Assembly (NCBI GenBank): GCA_951394405.1
Contig: OX596339.1
Coordinates: 2,294,001 to 2,358,000 of the forward strand
Length of the DNA: 64,000 nt
Origin: Coprinellus micaceus
Lineage: Eukaryota > Basidiomycota > Agaricomycetes > Agaricales > Psathyrellaceae
Direction of reading: 5' to 3'
A program made the position numbers and the translations under genes. The notes beneath the pieces were generated by a model. It made no database searches, was not told the origin of the DNA, and saw only the letters and a list, made by a program, of their open reading frames with translations. This document shows positions 11,800 through 22,500 of the stretch, in pieces; the stretch's first letter is position 1; each line of letters begins with the position of its first letter.

Positions 11800-12245
11800 A
11801 CCACTTCTCCAGCTTGGCATCCAGCGCCCACCCCTTTATGCCCCCTTCGTTTAATAGGCGCTTGACTCGATCCGCACACATCACGAACACCGACCCTTCG
11901 TTCCATCAATATGCTGGCATCTCCGATACTACCCTTGCCACAATTTCTCAACGCACTTGGCACCATCGCCATTTTTATTTCTGCCTTCCTCGTGTTGTCT
12001 GGTAGAGTACCCATTCTGTGTGCTACATGAGCTGGTCGTTGAACGACCACCATTTCCTGGCACTCAGTGTTTACTGCTTTGAGTCTCGGCGGGTCGCTAG
12101 GGCGGTGTGGAAGTACGTAGATGATCTCACTCCCATGGAAAATGTAAGCATTCTGTATGTATTACATTGTAATATTAGAGCAGCCGAAATTCTACGGACT
12201 TCTATGGTGAATGCGTTTTGTCACCACGGCAAGAGAAAAAAGCGA
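11800..12245. other. Intergenic, nothing recognised
   Basis: Follows the kinase; no conserved ORF seen. Confidence 0.4.
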
Positions 12246-12515
12246 ACGAGACCCTTCTTTTGATGTTGACGAGGGGCATGGGCCACGACACGCATCGTAC
12301 ACATCATCCTAGTCGTTAAGGGATGGGCGTAATGTGGTAACCACGATTCAAGGACATCTGGTTTACAATCCGTTTCTCTTTCTCCTACGGGTTCACATTG
12401 TCATGATCATTTCCTTCAAGTATTGCACCTCCCGGACCGTATACACATAGCAGGTGTCTCCAATGTTATCGTGCTGCATCTTTCCATCCTTCTACAGATG
12501 CGATCCGCGAGGGTA
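12246..12515 (+). repeat. Duplicated tail of the YVC1-like gene
   Basis: A diverged copy of 4225-4470: the last codons of the channel gene plus its 3' flank, including CCACGATTCAAGGAC and ATTTCCTTCAAGTATTGCA. It lacks the rest of the gene and ends 22 bp before the stop of the minus-strand WD40 gene at 12538. The channel and a WD40 gene were therefore probably convergent neighbours in the duplicated unit. Confidence 0.85.
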
Positions 12516-12537
12516 GAGGGCTACAAATTTGTTAGCC

Positions 12538-14244
12538 TTACCAGTAGCGATATTCTCCACCAACAGACGAATCTTCATTTGGAGCGAGGATTTCCGGATT
12601 GGGGTCACTCTTGAAAGCGTAGCGGTCTACAGTGGCCGCTTATCAGAAGGAAGGTATGGTGAAGAATAGGGGAACTCACATATCCTATCGTTCGCCGAAT
12701 CGAATACATGCCCAAAGTACGTCTCGTGATGATGGGCTTCCTTTGGCCAATTCTGGTCTGTGCCGTTCCAGTCGTCCGAATCGTCGCTCGTTTCGTCGTC
12801 TTCGTCTTGTATCGGAGCGCATCCACTCGGTGTCTGCCATTCCGCGATACGGGCAGGCCGATATCCCACATGGACTCCATTTGCAGTCTGATAATCACAG
12901 GAAGTGGCCACAAAGAGCTCGTTCCTTGTCTCGTTCCACACCATCCCCGCGACTTGGTTGTTTCCAGTGGCCAGCTCGTAAACCATGGCCTTTGCACGGA
13001 CATCCCACAACGAAATGGCCTCAGTGGACTTCTCGGAGGCGAAGATATCTAGGTTGCGTTGCAATCAGCGGTCGGTGTTCGAGAGAGAAATAAATACGCA
13101 CAATGAACACCATCGGGATGACACAGAACAGCACTGGAACAATCCACGTAGTGGTTGGACCGGTTTACCTCAAGAGTAAGTACGGGCACGGGGATCCTCA
13201 CGTCGTACAGCCTCGCATACCCATCACTCGCCGAGGTTACAAACACGTTGGGGTCACCTCCACTTGTCGCGATGTTGTTCACCTGACCCCCGTGCCCCAG
13301 GTATCTCGTCTTGCACTTGCCGTCCTGCTCCATATCTATGGCTCGGCAGTAGTAGCGAAGACCGCCAGAGAAACGGTGGGAGGTCTCGGACGACACCAGC
13401 ATGGTCGCAGTGTCGGAAGGATGGTGTTCCCCAGCGGAATAATGTCGCATCCTGTTCAGCCCCAGAGATGTTGAAAGTGAAGAGAGGGATTGAACCAGTC
13501 GAGCGCTCAATGAGATAGTCGTCGTATCTCGATGTGTCAATTTCAATCATACGCTTGCCTATGATCCCATTCTCCGAGGTTGTGTGTGTTGGGAGGTCGT
13601 TGAGGTTCCAGATGGCGATCTTCCCTGGCCCAGCTCGGGCCACTCGCCCTCCGGGCAGGATGGCGATAGCACTCTCAAAGCCCTTTGAGTCGAGAGTGTG
13701 GACCGCCGGGAGATCCTCGTTACCTTTGTTGCTCGCCGCGTCCCACCACGAATAGGACTTGACACGAGTCGTGTCCCCAACGAAGAGTAACCCACTCTCC
13801 TCGTCTGCGGCCCCGTGGAAGGCAGCCCCTGTTAGGCCAGGTACCATTCCCTTCCCTTCAAGGCCATCCCTGGGTTCCTGGTCTGGCCAGAGCACTGTCA
13901 AAAAGGGAGTCCGGCCTTCATTCCCAGGAAGAAAGACGCATTTCCCGGTTTGAGAGGCATATAGAGTTGGGGGTGCGGCGGTTCGGAAGTTTGCTGTCAC
14001 CTCCACTCGGGCTTCGAATACCGAGCGAGCGAGGGGGAGGCCTCCATGATTGGGTCCGGGAATTCTGGCCACGAATCGAGCACAGCGGGAAGATAATGGG
14101 GGGAATCGTGGCCTGTCCTTCCATGGAGCTGAGGTTTGGGAGTCAGTTAGGGGTGTATAGTGTCCAGGGAGCTGGTAGCCTTACCGTATTGTGTCGTCCT
14201 TGAGCTCGCCTTCCCCTCGCCTTGGGCCATACAGTACCTTTGAG
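12538..14244 (-). pseudogene. WD40-family gene, copy 1, exons 2-5 (frameshifted)
   Basis: Exons on the minus strand: 14244-14185, 14128-13102, 13048-12680 and 12626-12538. Exon 1 lies 22.5 kb away at 36803-37122. The protein is WD40-like with repeats such as GRVARAGPGKIAIWNLN, VTSASDGYARLYDVR and AISLWDVRAKAM, and a signature block SRCARF ... FEAR near the start of exon 3. All four intron positions and phases match the intact copy at 45897-48055. One extra G in the GGGG run at 13429-13432 shifts the frame in exon 3; with that base removed the phases close to the stop at 12538. Exon 2 also has an ATG at 14230 that could give a shortened product. A sequencing error in the G run cannot be excluded. 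Confidence 0.8.
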
Positions 14245-14294
14245 CTGCCAGGGAATATTCCGTGAGTTTGGAAAAGGCGGGCGGCTTCTATAGG

Positions 14295-14763
14295 TGCGCA
14301 TCGACGCCCTCAGTGCTTCGTTAGATGCCCTCCGCAAGCTCCCCTCCACTAAGAACCATCTGCACGCCACCACCCACAACCCTCGCACCCCTGTCGAGCC
14401 CTCTCAACCCTTGCCACCCATCGCTCCTGCCCACCCCCTCAGCACTCCCCCGAATAACATGCCCCTTCGCCCCCAGCCTCGACGCTCAATGAGGACGGCC
14501 CCCTACCCTCGACCGTCCGCCACTAGCCTGGTGGGAAAACCCAACCCCTCTCCTACCACAGGATACACCATTGTTGCGTACGGACCTCACGTGGACATCC
14601 CCACGGATATGAACGACAACCCCATCGCCTTTTTCCGTCAATTAGTCCTCAATTATAACAGCATATACCTCAACAACCGTTCCCTTCGCTCGGCTGTCAG
14701 GACTGAGCTCACCGACAATTTCATGCTTTGCTTCGAGACGCTCGGCGAAGCTCAGGCTTTCGC
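14295..14763 (+). pseudogene. LINE A ORF1, 5' portion
   Basis: An open frame with Pro-rich N-terminus followed by a folded-looking part (VAYGPHVDIPTDMND, FFRQLVLNYNSIYLNN). It is interrupted at 14763, in the middle of ...GEAQAFA, by the LINE B insertion and resumes at 31743. No family beyond its position upstream of a LINE ORF2 is recognised. Confidence 0.6.
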
Positions 14764-15390
14764 GGGGGGGCCCTTGATCCTGAACCACCACCATCCGGGA
14801 TTATTCCCACGGTTTGGACTAGGGCCGGGGACGCTGACGACGACGTTGAGGGAGCCTCGTGCCCCCGAAACGGAAACCCGAAGCAACCCCGAGGTCCACA
14901 CATACCTCCCCCCCGCTGCATACCACACACGAGGCAGCGGAGGTCGCCCACACAGACCGAGAGCACCCACACGCTCCCCCCCACGACACGTCGGACACCC
15001 TCCTCTCCCTGACACAACCCGGCTACTGGTGCGATCCCGAGCACGAACTGGACCACACCCACAACCAGGTGAAACATGAGGCGGCCTCGCCCAAGGTACG
15101 CTTAAGCTCCGGTGCAACGAGCCAGACTCCAGGAAATAACCATAACACAGCCCAGCGGAAACGACAAACAGGCGGATGCGAACCAGCAAGAACGAGGCCG
15201 GCGCGTGCCCTCCACAACCCGACCATAAAAGCACCCCCCCCCCCCAGAACGTAAACCCATCCCACCCACACTCCTTCTACTCCCCCACCCCCCCTCCTGA
15301 ACCCTGGGAGCCGGTTCGAGGTGAGACCAGACAACGAAGAGACACCATACACACCCTAACACCTACCCACTGCAGGAACCAGAATACGAG
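14764..15390 (+). other. LINE B 5' UTR
   Basis: 627 bp, very C-rich, ending 5' of the ORF1 ATG. It should hold the internal promoter. Long ORFs on both strands here reflect composition, not genes. Confidence 0.5.
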
Positions 15391-17547
15391 ATGGCGAACG
15401 CAAACAAGAACTCCTTCGGGGCGTTGGCAACGTACGACACGAGCCCAGCCGCAAGCGACATCTCCAGGTCGCAGCAGCTATCCCCTGAACGAGACGTCAA
15501 GCCCCAGCCCAGCCACCCCCTCGCTGACCCCCAAGACTCGATATTCTCCACGTCTACCCCCTGCCCACGCCCGCAAGGACAAGGACAAGGAAACATATCC
15601 GACTTCTTCCCTCGCGTCCCCCGCGAAGAACTGACCACACTATCAACCTCCCGCACCAAGCTGCGTCACCCTACCGGGGCACGCCGCACAATGTCCACGT
15701 CCCTCTTCAACGGCCTCGAACCCCCTCCACCGTCCCAGTTCCGAGAGAGACACAGACGTACCGCCACCCCGTTAGCGAGCCCGGCTCACATTGGCAAGAA
15801 GCGGAAGCTATCACCCAACCACGACGCCCTGGAGGAAAACCAGACAATGAACCACCACAACTCAGGCATCGACTGGCAGGAGGAGTATTCAGCACAGCTC
15901 CGACAGGAAGAAATGGAGGAAGACGACAACATGTTTGCAGATCTATCCGGCGACAACATCTCCATCCCCCTCCACCCATCCCCCCGCAAGGCTCTCTCAC
16001 CCCTACCACCCACTTCATCTCGCCGAACTGCTCTCCCCTCCATGTGGGGGCCGATGCCCAAGCCTTCGCCGTTTGCCAAGCCCCTGAGCAAGAAACCGCC
16101 CCCTGGCCCCTCTGCGAGCCAGTCGTTCCATAACCCCTTCGCCGCCCTCCAACGCCAGCCCTCCAAGCAGACAAAGGAGCCGAAGCCGAGTGGACCGAAG
16201 TACGACACGAAGGGCTTCCTCCTCCCCCCTGCTGGAGGCTTCACCATGCCGGAAGGGACAACCGAGATCGAGATACTCCGCTACTGCACACAGAGATCTG
16301 TCGACCGTTTCCTCGACATCAAGGGCCTGAAACTCCTTGTCCTCATCATGGGAATCCGCCCTATTCTCACGACGGAAGGCTTCACCATCTGCCACGACCA
16401 CCTCCACCAAGCACTATGCGACATCTCTGACGACGAAGACCTCGACGTAACCATCACTTTCGCCGAACTGGGACCCCTGGGTGCATACAAGCACAAGGTC
16501 GCCCAACCCTTCCTCCTCAGCAGCCTCCTGGAACCCCTCCATACCGCCCTCCTGCAACGTGGGGTATGGTCCCGCCAAAACTTCACTTTCATTGTCTTCG
16601 AGATGAAGGTAAAAACACCGACCTACTTCCTCACCCTCACGGACACCCCATTCCGCCGAGCCAACGCTGCTGCCGAGCAGAAGATGACGGAACAAGCATG
16701 TGACATCCTTAGGAAGGACCCCACCTTCCGCGCCTTCTTCCAAGCCAACCACGACGCTGTCCCCGAGGAGGTCACGCTCAAGAGCGGTTTCAACAGCATC
16801 CTGGCATCGATCCACACCAAGGCCCTCGTCATCAACAAGGAGGAGGGCACCGAGGTCATCTTCGGCCTCCACATGATCAGCCCAACGAACATCAACAAGA
16901 GGTGGAGCGCCCTCAGCCAAGGCCTACGGAAACTGAACTGGCACGGCACCCATGCCCTTGCCGTTGCCCGCGAGAACGACTACCACTGTGGTGAATGCAA
17001 GAGTATCTGTCACCCTTCTCCGCAGTGCCCCCTACGCAATGAGGGCTGCCTCCCTACGTCTCTTGAGGATGAACTCGACCCAATCTCTACATCTCCCCAT
17101 GACGACACCCCCCAGACGGAAGGCGACGAGGACGACCCTGAGAACTTCGACAACCCCTTCGCGGCCCTACCAGACGTGAAGACGACCCAGAAGAAGTACC
17201 ATGCTGGCAAGGACACCAACGTACCCCCTAACCAACGCACCCGCAACCACATCCACCAAGACACCCCCCGTCCCTCCCCCACCACGACCAACCACACCAC
17301 CGCTGACGCCCCATACCCATACCCGTACCCTCAACATGGAGGCCCGTCAAGCTCAAACAATGGTAGAGGGAGACCCAAGAATGGCAAGGGACGAGGAGGA
17401 GGAGGCCAATGGCAAGGAGGAGGCTGGTCGTATCAACCATTCCCTGGATACGGCTACCACGATAACTACAACCACCCGATGCCACCCCCCCCACCACCTC
17501 CCCAACACCAACGCCCACCACCATACCACGGTGATCACCGCTACTGA
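15391..17547 (+). CDS. LINE B ORF1 protein (gag-like, zinc knuckle)
   Basis: 718 codons, intact. The N-terminal 270 residues are Ser/Pro-rich and likely disordered. A folded region follows at about 280-560 (EIEILRYCTQRSVDRF, FFQANHDAVPEEVTLK). A single CCHC knuckle, CGECKSICHPSPQC (spacing C-2-C-4-H-4-C), lies near residue 532. The C-terminus is Gly/Pro/His-rich. LINE ORF1 proteins of this type bind the element RNA. It precedes ORF2 with the 8-kb chromovirus inserted between them. Confidence 0.8.
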   Translation: MANANKNSFGALATYDTSPAASDISRSQQLSPERDVKPQPSHPLADPQDSIFSTSTPCPRPQGQGQGNISDFFPRVPREELTTLSTSRTKLRHPTGARRTMSTSLFNGLEPPPPSQFRERHRRTATPLASPAHIGKKRKLSPNHDALEENQTMNHHNSGIDWQEEYSAQLRQEEMEEDDNMFADLSGDNISIPLHPSPRKALSPLPPTSSRRTALPSMWGPMPKPSPFAKPLSKKPPPGPSASQSFHNPFAALQRQPSKQTKEPKPSGPKYDTKGFLLPPAGGFTMPEGTTEIEILRYCTQRSVDRFLDIKGLKLLVLIMGIRPILTTEGFTICHDHLHQALCDISDDEDLDVTITFAELGPLGAYKHKVAQPFLLSSLLEPLHTALLQRGVWSRQNFTFIVFEMKVKTPTYFLTLTDTPFRRANAAAEQKMTEQACDILRKDPTFRAFFQANHDAVPEEVTLKSGFNSILASIHTKALVINKEEGTEVIFGLHMISPTNINKRWSALSQGLRKLNWHGTHALAVARENDYHCGECKSICHPSPQCPLRNEGCLPTSLEDELDPISTSPHDDTPQTEGDEDDPENFDNPFAALPDVKTTQKKYHAGKDTNVPPNQRTRNHIHQDTPRPSPTTTNHTTADAPYPYPYPQHGGPSSSNNGRGRPKNGKGRGGGGQWQGGGWSYQPFPGYGYHDNYNHPMPPPPPPPQHQRPPPYHGDHRY

Positions 17548-17761
17548 CCCCCATGTGCACAAACCCAGACCCTAGCCCACGTAAGGGACACCCCCACCAT
17601 GCCGGACCCCCCCTACCCTACCATTACCCATGGTTAGTCACCTCACCCCTGCACCGATACCTAATTCTCCCCCACCCTCTTGCTACTATACACACTCCCT
17701 GCCCTACTACTATATACTAGCCACCCCATGCTGGCTCTAATCACCACCCCCACTCACACCC

Positions 17762-18420
17762 TGTTACGACCTCGATGAGGGAGTTGGCGTTGTCCGTCAC
17801 TGGTCGGCTTCTTAGTCGTACTATCCCCCTATTCCTAATAGCTTCTGGGATGTCGCGCGGTCAGTCACACGTCTATTGGACAATAGTACGTTGCACTGGT
17901 ATCAGACTTGAACGTTCTTCTATGACACGTCAGGGGTCCACGGATACTCTCGGATGCTTACTAGTTTGGCGATCTTCTAGTCAAGTCCGGCTTACAGATG
18001 CTTCCTAGTTTGGCGGTCTCCTAGCCTCTAGGCAAGTCTGGCGTCGTCACACGGCGGGTTCACTACTGGACAATAGTGGAGTGTGGAAGGTTCTCAGTGG
18101 CGTTCACTGTCTCAGCTTTGGTGCGTGATGCGAAGGGAGTCTTGTGGAGTTGCGGAAGTCTTGCAGGAGCTTATTGGGGGGAGAGCGGCGTAGTGGAGTG
18201 GGCGAAAGGGGACTAAGATTAAAGTATAACAAGCTAAACTACATGGGATAAACTAAGGGGTCTTTATACTACTTTAGTATGAGTCATGGGGTAGCTGCGC
18301 ATGAGTCAGGGGTAGCTGCGGGGTAACTGCGGAGTCGTAATAACAATGAGTCATAAAAAGCGAAAAGAAATGAAGTGGTCGTGCATAGGTAGGAGGGGAG
18401 GTGTGAAGCGAAGCGTAACA
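17762..18420 (-). repeat. 3' LTR of the chromovirus (659 bp)
   Basis: Nearly identical to the other LTR except for a 10-bp-scale duplication (CTAGCCTCTAGG near 18019) and the loss of about 130-140 bp between copies of CTGCGCATGA at about 18293-18303. The loss is explained by recombination between those short direct repeats. Confidence 0.93.
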
Positions 18421-18433
18421 ATACCCCCCTCAC
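18421..18433 (-). other. Polypurine tract
   Basis: Directly upstream of the 3' LTR the minus strand reads GTGAGGGGGGTAT, the expected plus-strand DNA primer site. Confidence 0.75.
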
Positions 18434-18460
18434 AAGATTTGAGCCCCTGGCTCGAATGGT

Positions 18461-19531
18461 CTAGTCCCAACCGTTTCCTTCGTCCTCGTTCTCAACGTCC
18501 CCATCATCGTTCCAACCGCTATCGAACTTCCACTCCTCGTCGATGTCCATGAGCTCGGGCATCTTCTTCTTCTGTTGGCGGCGGTGGTTACGAGGGGAGC
18601 GGCGGGGTTTCTGAGGCTTGGAGGGGCAGTCGGTGGCGTAGTGGTTGGGGGCATTCTTCTTGCAATGTATGCAGGTGAAAAGGGTGTGGTCGACTTGCCA
18701 GTGACCCTTCTGCCCGCATGCCTCGCACGTGAGGCCCTTGCGCTTCTCCTTCTCTTCCTTCGAGAGTCGGCTCATGGGGTACGGCCCATAGCGTTCAGTG
18801 CGGAGGTCGTAGTTACGGAGGAGGAGGTGGGCCCGGCGCACGGCAATACGGACCTCGGTGATGTTTTCCTCGAGGACGTCGGTCCAAGATTTCAAGCATC
18901 GCTTGGCTTCTTGGAGCGATTCCTCGAGGATGGCGCGGATATAGGGAGGGGGTGAAGCTGCGATAACGGCGTTGACCAGGTTGCCGATTCTGGTAATTTC
19001 TTCTTTCGCCTGTTCGGCGTGTTGGATAGCGTGGGCCCAGTGGGCGTCTGGGGAGTTGTACTGGGCGGCGGTGATGAGGGTTCCTCCAGGGCCGGTTTGC
19101 TTGATGATGTCTTCGTACGTCTTCATGTTGGTGAGGGTGGACTCGGCGTAGGCTACCTCTGCATCGGTGAAGGCGATGCGGAGGTCGATACTCTCCGGGT
19201 CGCTGGTTGCAAAGATGCGGCGTGGAAGGCGCACAACGTCGGGGCGGATAAGGAGGGAGCCCGTGGAATAATCTGCCCACGGACGATGTGTGGCAGTAGG
19301 AGGGAGGGGTGGTGCGAAGATGGACCAGTGGACGTTCTTGGAGGTCTTGGGGGTGTTCTGGACCGAATCCACGGGAACGTAGCCAGCCTGGCACAGAACT
19401 TGGCCCGCGCCCTGCGGGGCATTGATGACGGCGGGCGTAGAAGAGATGGCGGAGGCGTAGGAGGTAGTGGAGGCGACATCGGCAGCGGCGATTCTGGGGG
19501 TAGACTGGGCAATGGGAGCGATTCCGAACAT
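18461..19531 (-). CDS. Third ORF of the chromovirus: zinc-knuckle protein of unknown role
   Basis: 356 codons with an ATG at 19531, 48 bp after the pol stop and 27 bp before the polypurine tract, in the place of env in retroviruses. No signal peptide or membrane segment is seen. The middle (about residues 90-250) is Ala-rich, helical and gag-like (RRIFATSDPESIDLRIAF, VNAVIAASPPPYIRAILE). Near residue 280 is a double zinc-knuckle-like block (CEACGQKGHW, then CIHCKKNAPNHYATDC). A basic stretch and an acidic tail (MPELMDIDEEW) follow. Codons are clearly GC-richer than those of gag and pol, which suggests capture from another source. The role is unknown: a second nucleic-acid-binding Gag-like protein is the simplest reading. 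Confidence 0.7.
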   Translation of the reverse strand: MFGIAPIAQSTPRIAAADVASTTSYASAISSTPAVINAPQGAGQVLCQAGYVPVDSVQNTPKTSKNVHWSIFAPPLPPTATHRPWADYSTGSLLIRPDVVRLPRRIFATSDPESIDLRIAFTDAEVAYAESTLTNMKTYEDIIKQTGPGGTLITAAQYNSPDAHWAHAIQHAEQAKEEITRIGNLVNAVIAASPPPYIRAILEESLQEAKRCLKSWTDVLEENITEVRIAVRRAHLLLRNYDLRTERYGPYPMSRLSKEEKEKRKGLTCEACGQKGHWQVDHTLFTCIHCKKNAPNHYATDCPSKPQKPRRSPRNHRRQQKKKMPELMDIDEEWKFDSGWNDDGDVENEDEGNGWD

Positions 19532-19579
19532 TGGGTGATGTGGTTGTGTTGGGAGTGGAGGAGTTGGTTTGTTTTGAAG

Positions 19580-22500
19580 TCACAAACTGTTGTCTTTCTT
19601 ATAGTCTTCCAGGGTTTCTTGACTGTGCACTAGTTCGTCTTCTTTGAACCACTTGGTTTCGTCATAGCCAAGCCATTTGACGAGATACTCCACGGTTCCA
19701 TTGTGTTTGACCCTGTGATTGATGATTCCTTCGATTTCGTACTCTTCTTCTCCACCAATGATGTCAGGTGGAGGTTCTGGGTGAGAAGGGCCATGGGTGT
19801 CGGTGGAGTTGAATGGTGATAGAAGCGAGATGTGGAAGACGTTGTGGATCTTCCATCCTTTTGGAAGCTTCAGTCGATATGCACGGAGTCCAATCAATTC
19901 AATGATTTTGAATGGTCCCAGTCTCTTGGGTTGCATCTTCTTTGATCGGTATGGAAGCTTCAGGTTCCTTGCTTCTAGCCAGACTTGGTCGCCTAACTTG
20001 AATGGCTTCCAGGTCTTGTCCGTTCGTTCGATCATGCGGTTTCTGGCTAGTTCATGGGCAGATAATGCTTCGTTTCGGGACTTTTGAAGCTCCTTGAACC
20101 GTTCCTCGTTGTCTGGGAAGTTTGTTTTGTCAAATGCTTCCGGTAGGGCACGAGGTTGGGTTCCCATGATGAGTTCGAAAGGGGTGTGGGTTCTATCAGC
20201 ATGTTTGCGGGAGTTGTGAACGAACTGTAGGATTGGTAGAGCTTGGCTCCATGTTGCTGGGTTTGCGGAGCAATATATAGCAAGATACGCTTCTATTTCT
20301 TGGTTGACGCGTTCGGTGCCTCCATCTGTCTGAGGATGGAAGGCAGTTGATAGTGCGGAGTTGATTCTGAGGCGTTCTAGAAGGTCGCGGAACGTCTTGG
20401 ATGCGAATTGGGGGCCTCGATCTGAAATGATTTTGTCGGGAAGGCCGTAATCGGTGAAAACACGGCGAACAAAAGCATCCGCGGTTTGCTTGGCGGTGAT
20501 CGTCTTGTTGCAAGGTTCAAGAATTACCCCCTTCGTTAGACCATGATCGACCACGATCATTATGGAGTCGTATCCTTTTGACGGTGGTAGGTCGGTGATG
20601 AAGTCTACCGATAGTTGGGTAAAGGGGCGGTTCGATTTGGGTCCGGTGATCGGAAGTAGTGTGGGTTTCACGGGTTGTCGGTTGATTTTGAACTGTTGAC
20701 ATTCTGCGCATCCCTTGACATAGGCTTTGATGAATTTCCGCATTCCTGGCCACCAGTAATCTTCTTTGACGGCGTTGAACGTTCCAAGTTCGCCGGGGTG
20801 TCCAATGGTTGTTGAATCATGGTGTGATTGAACAATCTTGCGTCTGAGTTCAATATCGTTGGGGATGTAAGCTTTTCCCTTTCGGAAAAGCATGTGTTTG
20901 TCGTCTTTGGTCTCCACAGTCCAGTCTTGCAGGTCATTCTGGAGGTCTGTGGGGCCTTCTTCCAATAGGAGTTTAAGCGCGTCAGCTGCTTCTAATTCCA
21001 TTTTGTCGGAGTTGAGGATTTGTTCTTGGAGCGCGGTGTCGATCAGGTTTACGAATAAGTCCGGTGGAAGCATGATGACTTCTTTCGGATCTTCTTCGTC
21101 TAAACATAGATCGGGTCGTCTTGATAGAGCGTCTGATTGGAACATCTTGGTGCCTGGTTGATGTTTCAATTCGAAGTTGTACTTCGATAGGGTGAGAAAT
21201 GCTCGGGCTTGTCGGGGGCTGAGTCGTTGGGGGTTCTTCCAATACGTGAGGTTCTGATGGTCAGAGTATACTGTTGTTACGAAGGGTGATCCTTGGATGA
21301 ATGGTCGCCATTCTTCAAGAGCGCGAATAATGGCGAGGAGTTCCCTGTCGTAAATTTCGTAGTTTTTCTGGGCGCTGTCGAACGTTTTCGACATGAAGCA
21401 TATCGGGTGTCTTGCTCCATGTTCGTCTAGTTGGGTTAAGACGGCTCCCGATGCATATTTGGAGGCGTCTGCTTCGATTTGGTACGGCTGGTCTGGATTT
21501 GGGAGGTGGAGTACTGGGTATGACGTGAACTTCTCTTTAAGGAGGTTGAAGGCTGTGTTACATTCGTCAGACCAGACGAATGGGACGTCCTTTCCTTGTA
21601 GAGCGTGTAGTGGAGCAGCGATAGTGGAGTAGTTCTTGATGAAGCGTCGATAGAAGTTTCCAAAGCCTAGGAATGATCGTACTTCCTTTAGCTTTGTTGG
21701 GATGGGCCATTCGGTTAGTCCTTTGATTTTGTCTGGATCCATACGGATTTTTCCATGTCCGATGATGAATCCTAGAAAATCAACTTCTGGGACTTCGAAT
21801 GCACATTTGTCGATATTGGCGGGGAGTCCGGCCTTCCTGAGTTTGCGCAGGGTGCGGAAAGCTTCTTTTCGACATTCCTCCTTGGTTTCTCCTGCTCCAA
21901 GCGTGTCATCCATGTATACTTCAACCCATGGTGGTTCTTCAGGTTCTTCGGATGTTTTTACAAGAGCATTCTTGTCGGATCTTTTGACGAGAGCAGTTTC
22001 TTCGATGATGTCTGGTCCTTGAATGACATCATCCATGAGTCGTTGGAAGGTGGGTGGAGAGTTTTTCAGACCGAAAAACATGACTGTGGGTTCGAAGAGC
22101 CCTCGTTGGGTTGAGAAGGCCGCTTTCCATTGGTCGCCTTCTTTGATTCGGACGTTATTGTATCCCCATTTCAAGTCGATCTTGAAAAAGTACTTGGCTT
22201 TCTGGAATCTTTTGAGGAGATCGTCGATTCGGGGAATTGGGTAGGCATCGGATATTGTGTGTTCGTTGAGGTATCGATAATCTTGGCAAAGTCGGAGTTT
22301 CCCACTCTTTTTCTTTACGAAAAATACTGGGGAACCCATAGGTGATTGGGAGGGTCGGATTCGTCCTAATTTCAAGTTTTCTTTGATGAAATCTTTGACT
22401 TCTTTCTCCTGATCGGGTGAAAGAATGTATGGTTTCATTCTTCTTGGTTGAAAACTATCTTTGACGTTGATTGCGTGGTCGTATTTCGTGCTGGCTGGGA

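Noticed and set aside
14294..14296. GTG as start codon of LINE A ORF1
   Set aside because: GTG is not a normal nuclear start; the open frame is better read as a 5'-truncated ORF.
14752..15352. Long overlapping ORFs on both strands in the LINE B 5' UTR
   Set aside because: They are produced by extreme C-richness, overlap in several frames and show no domain.
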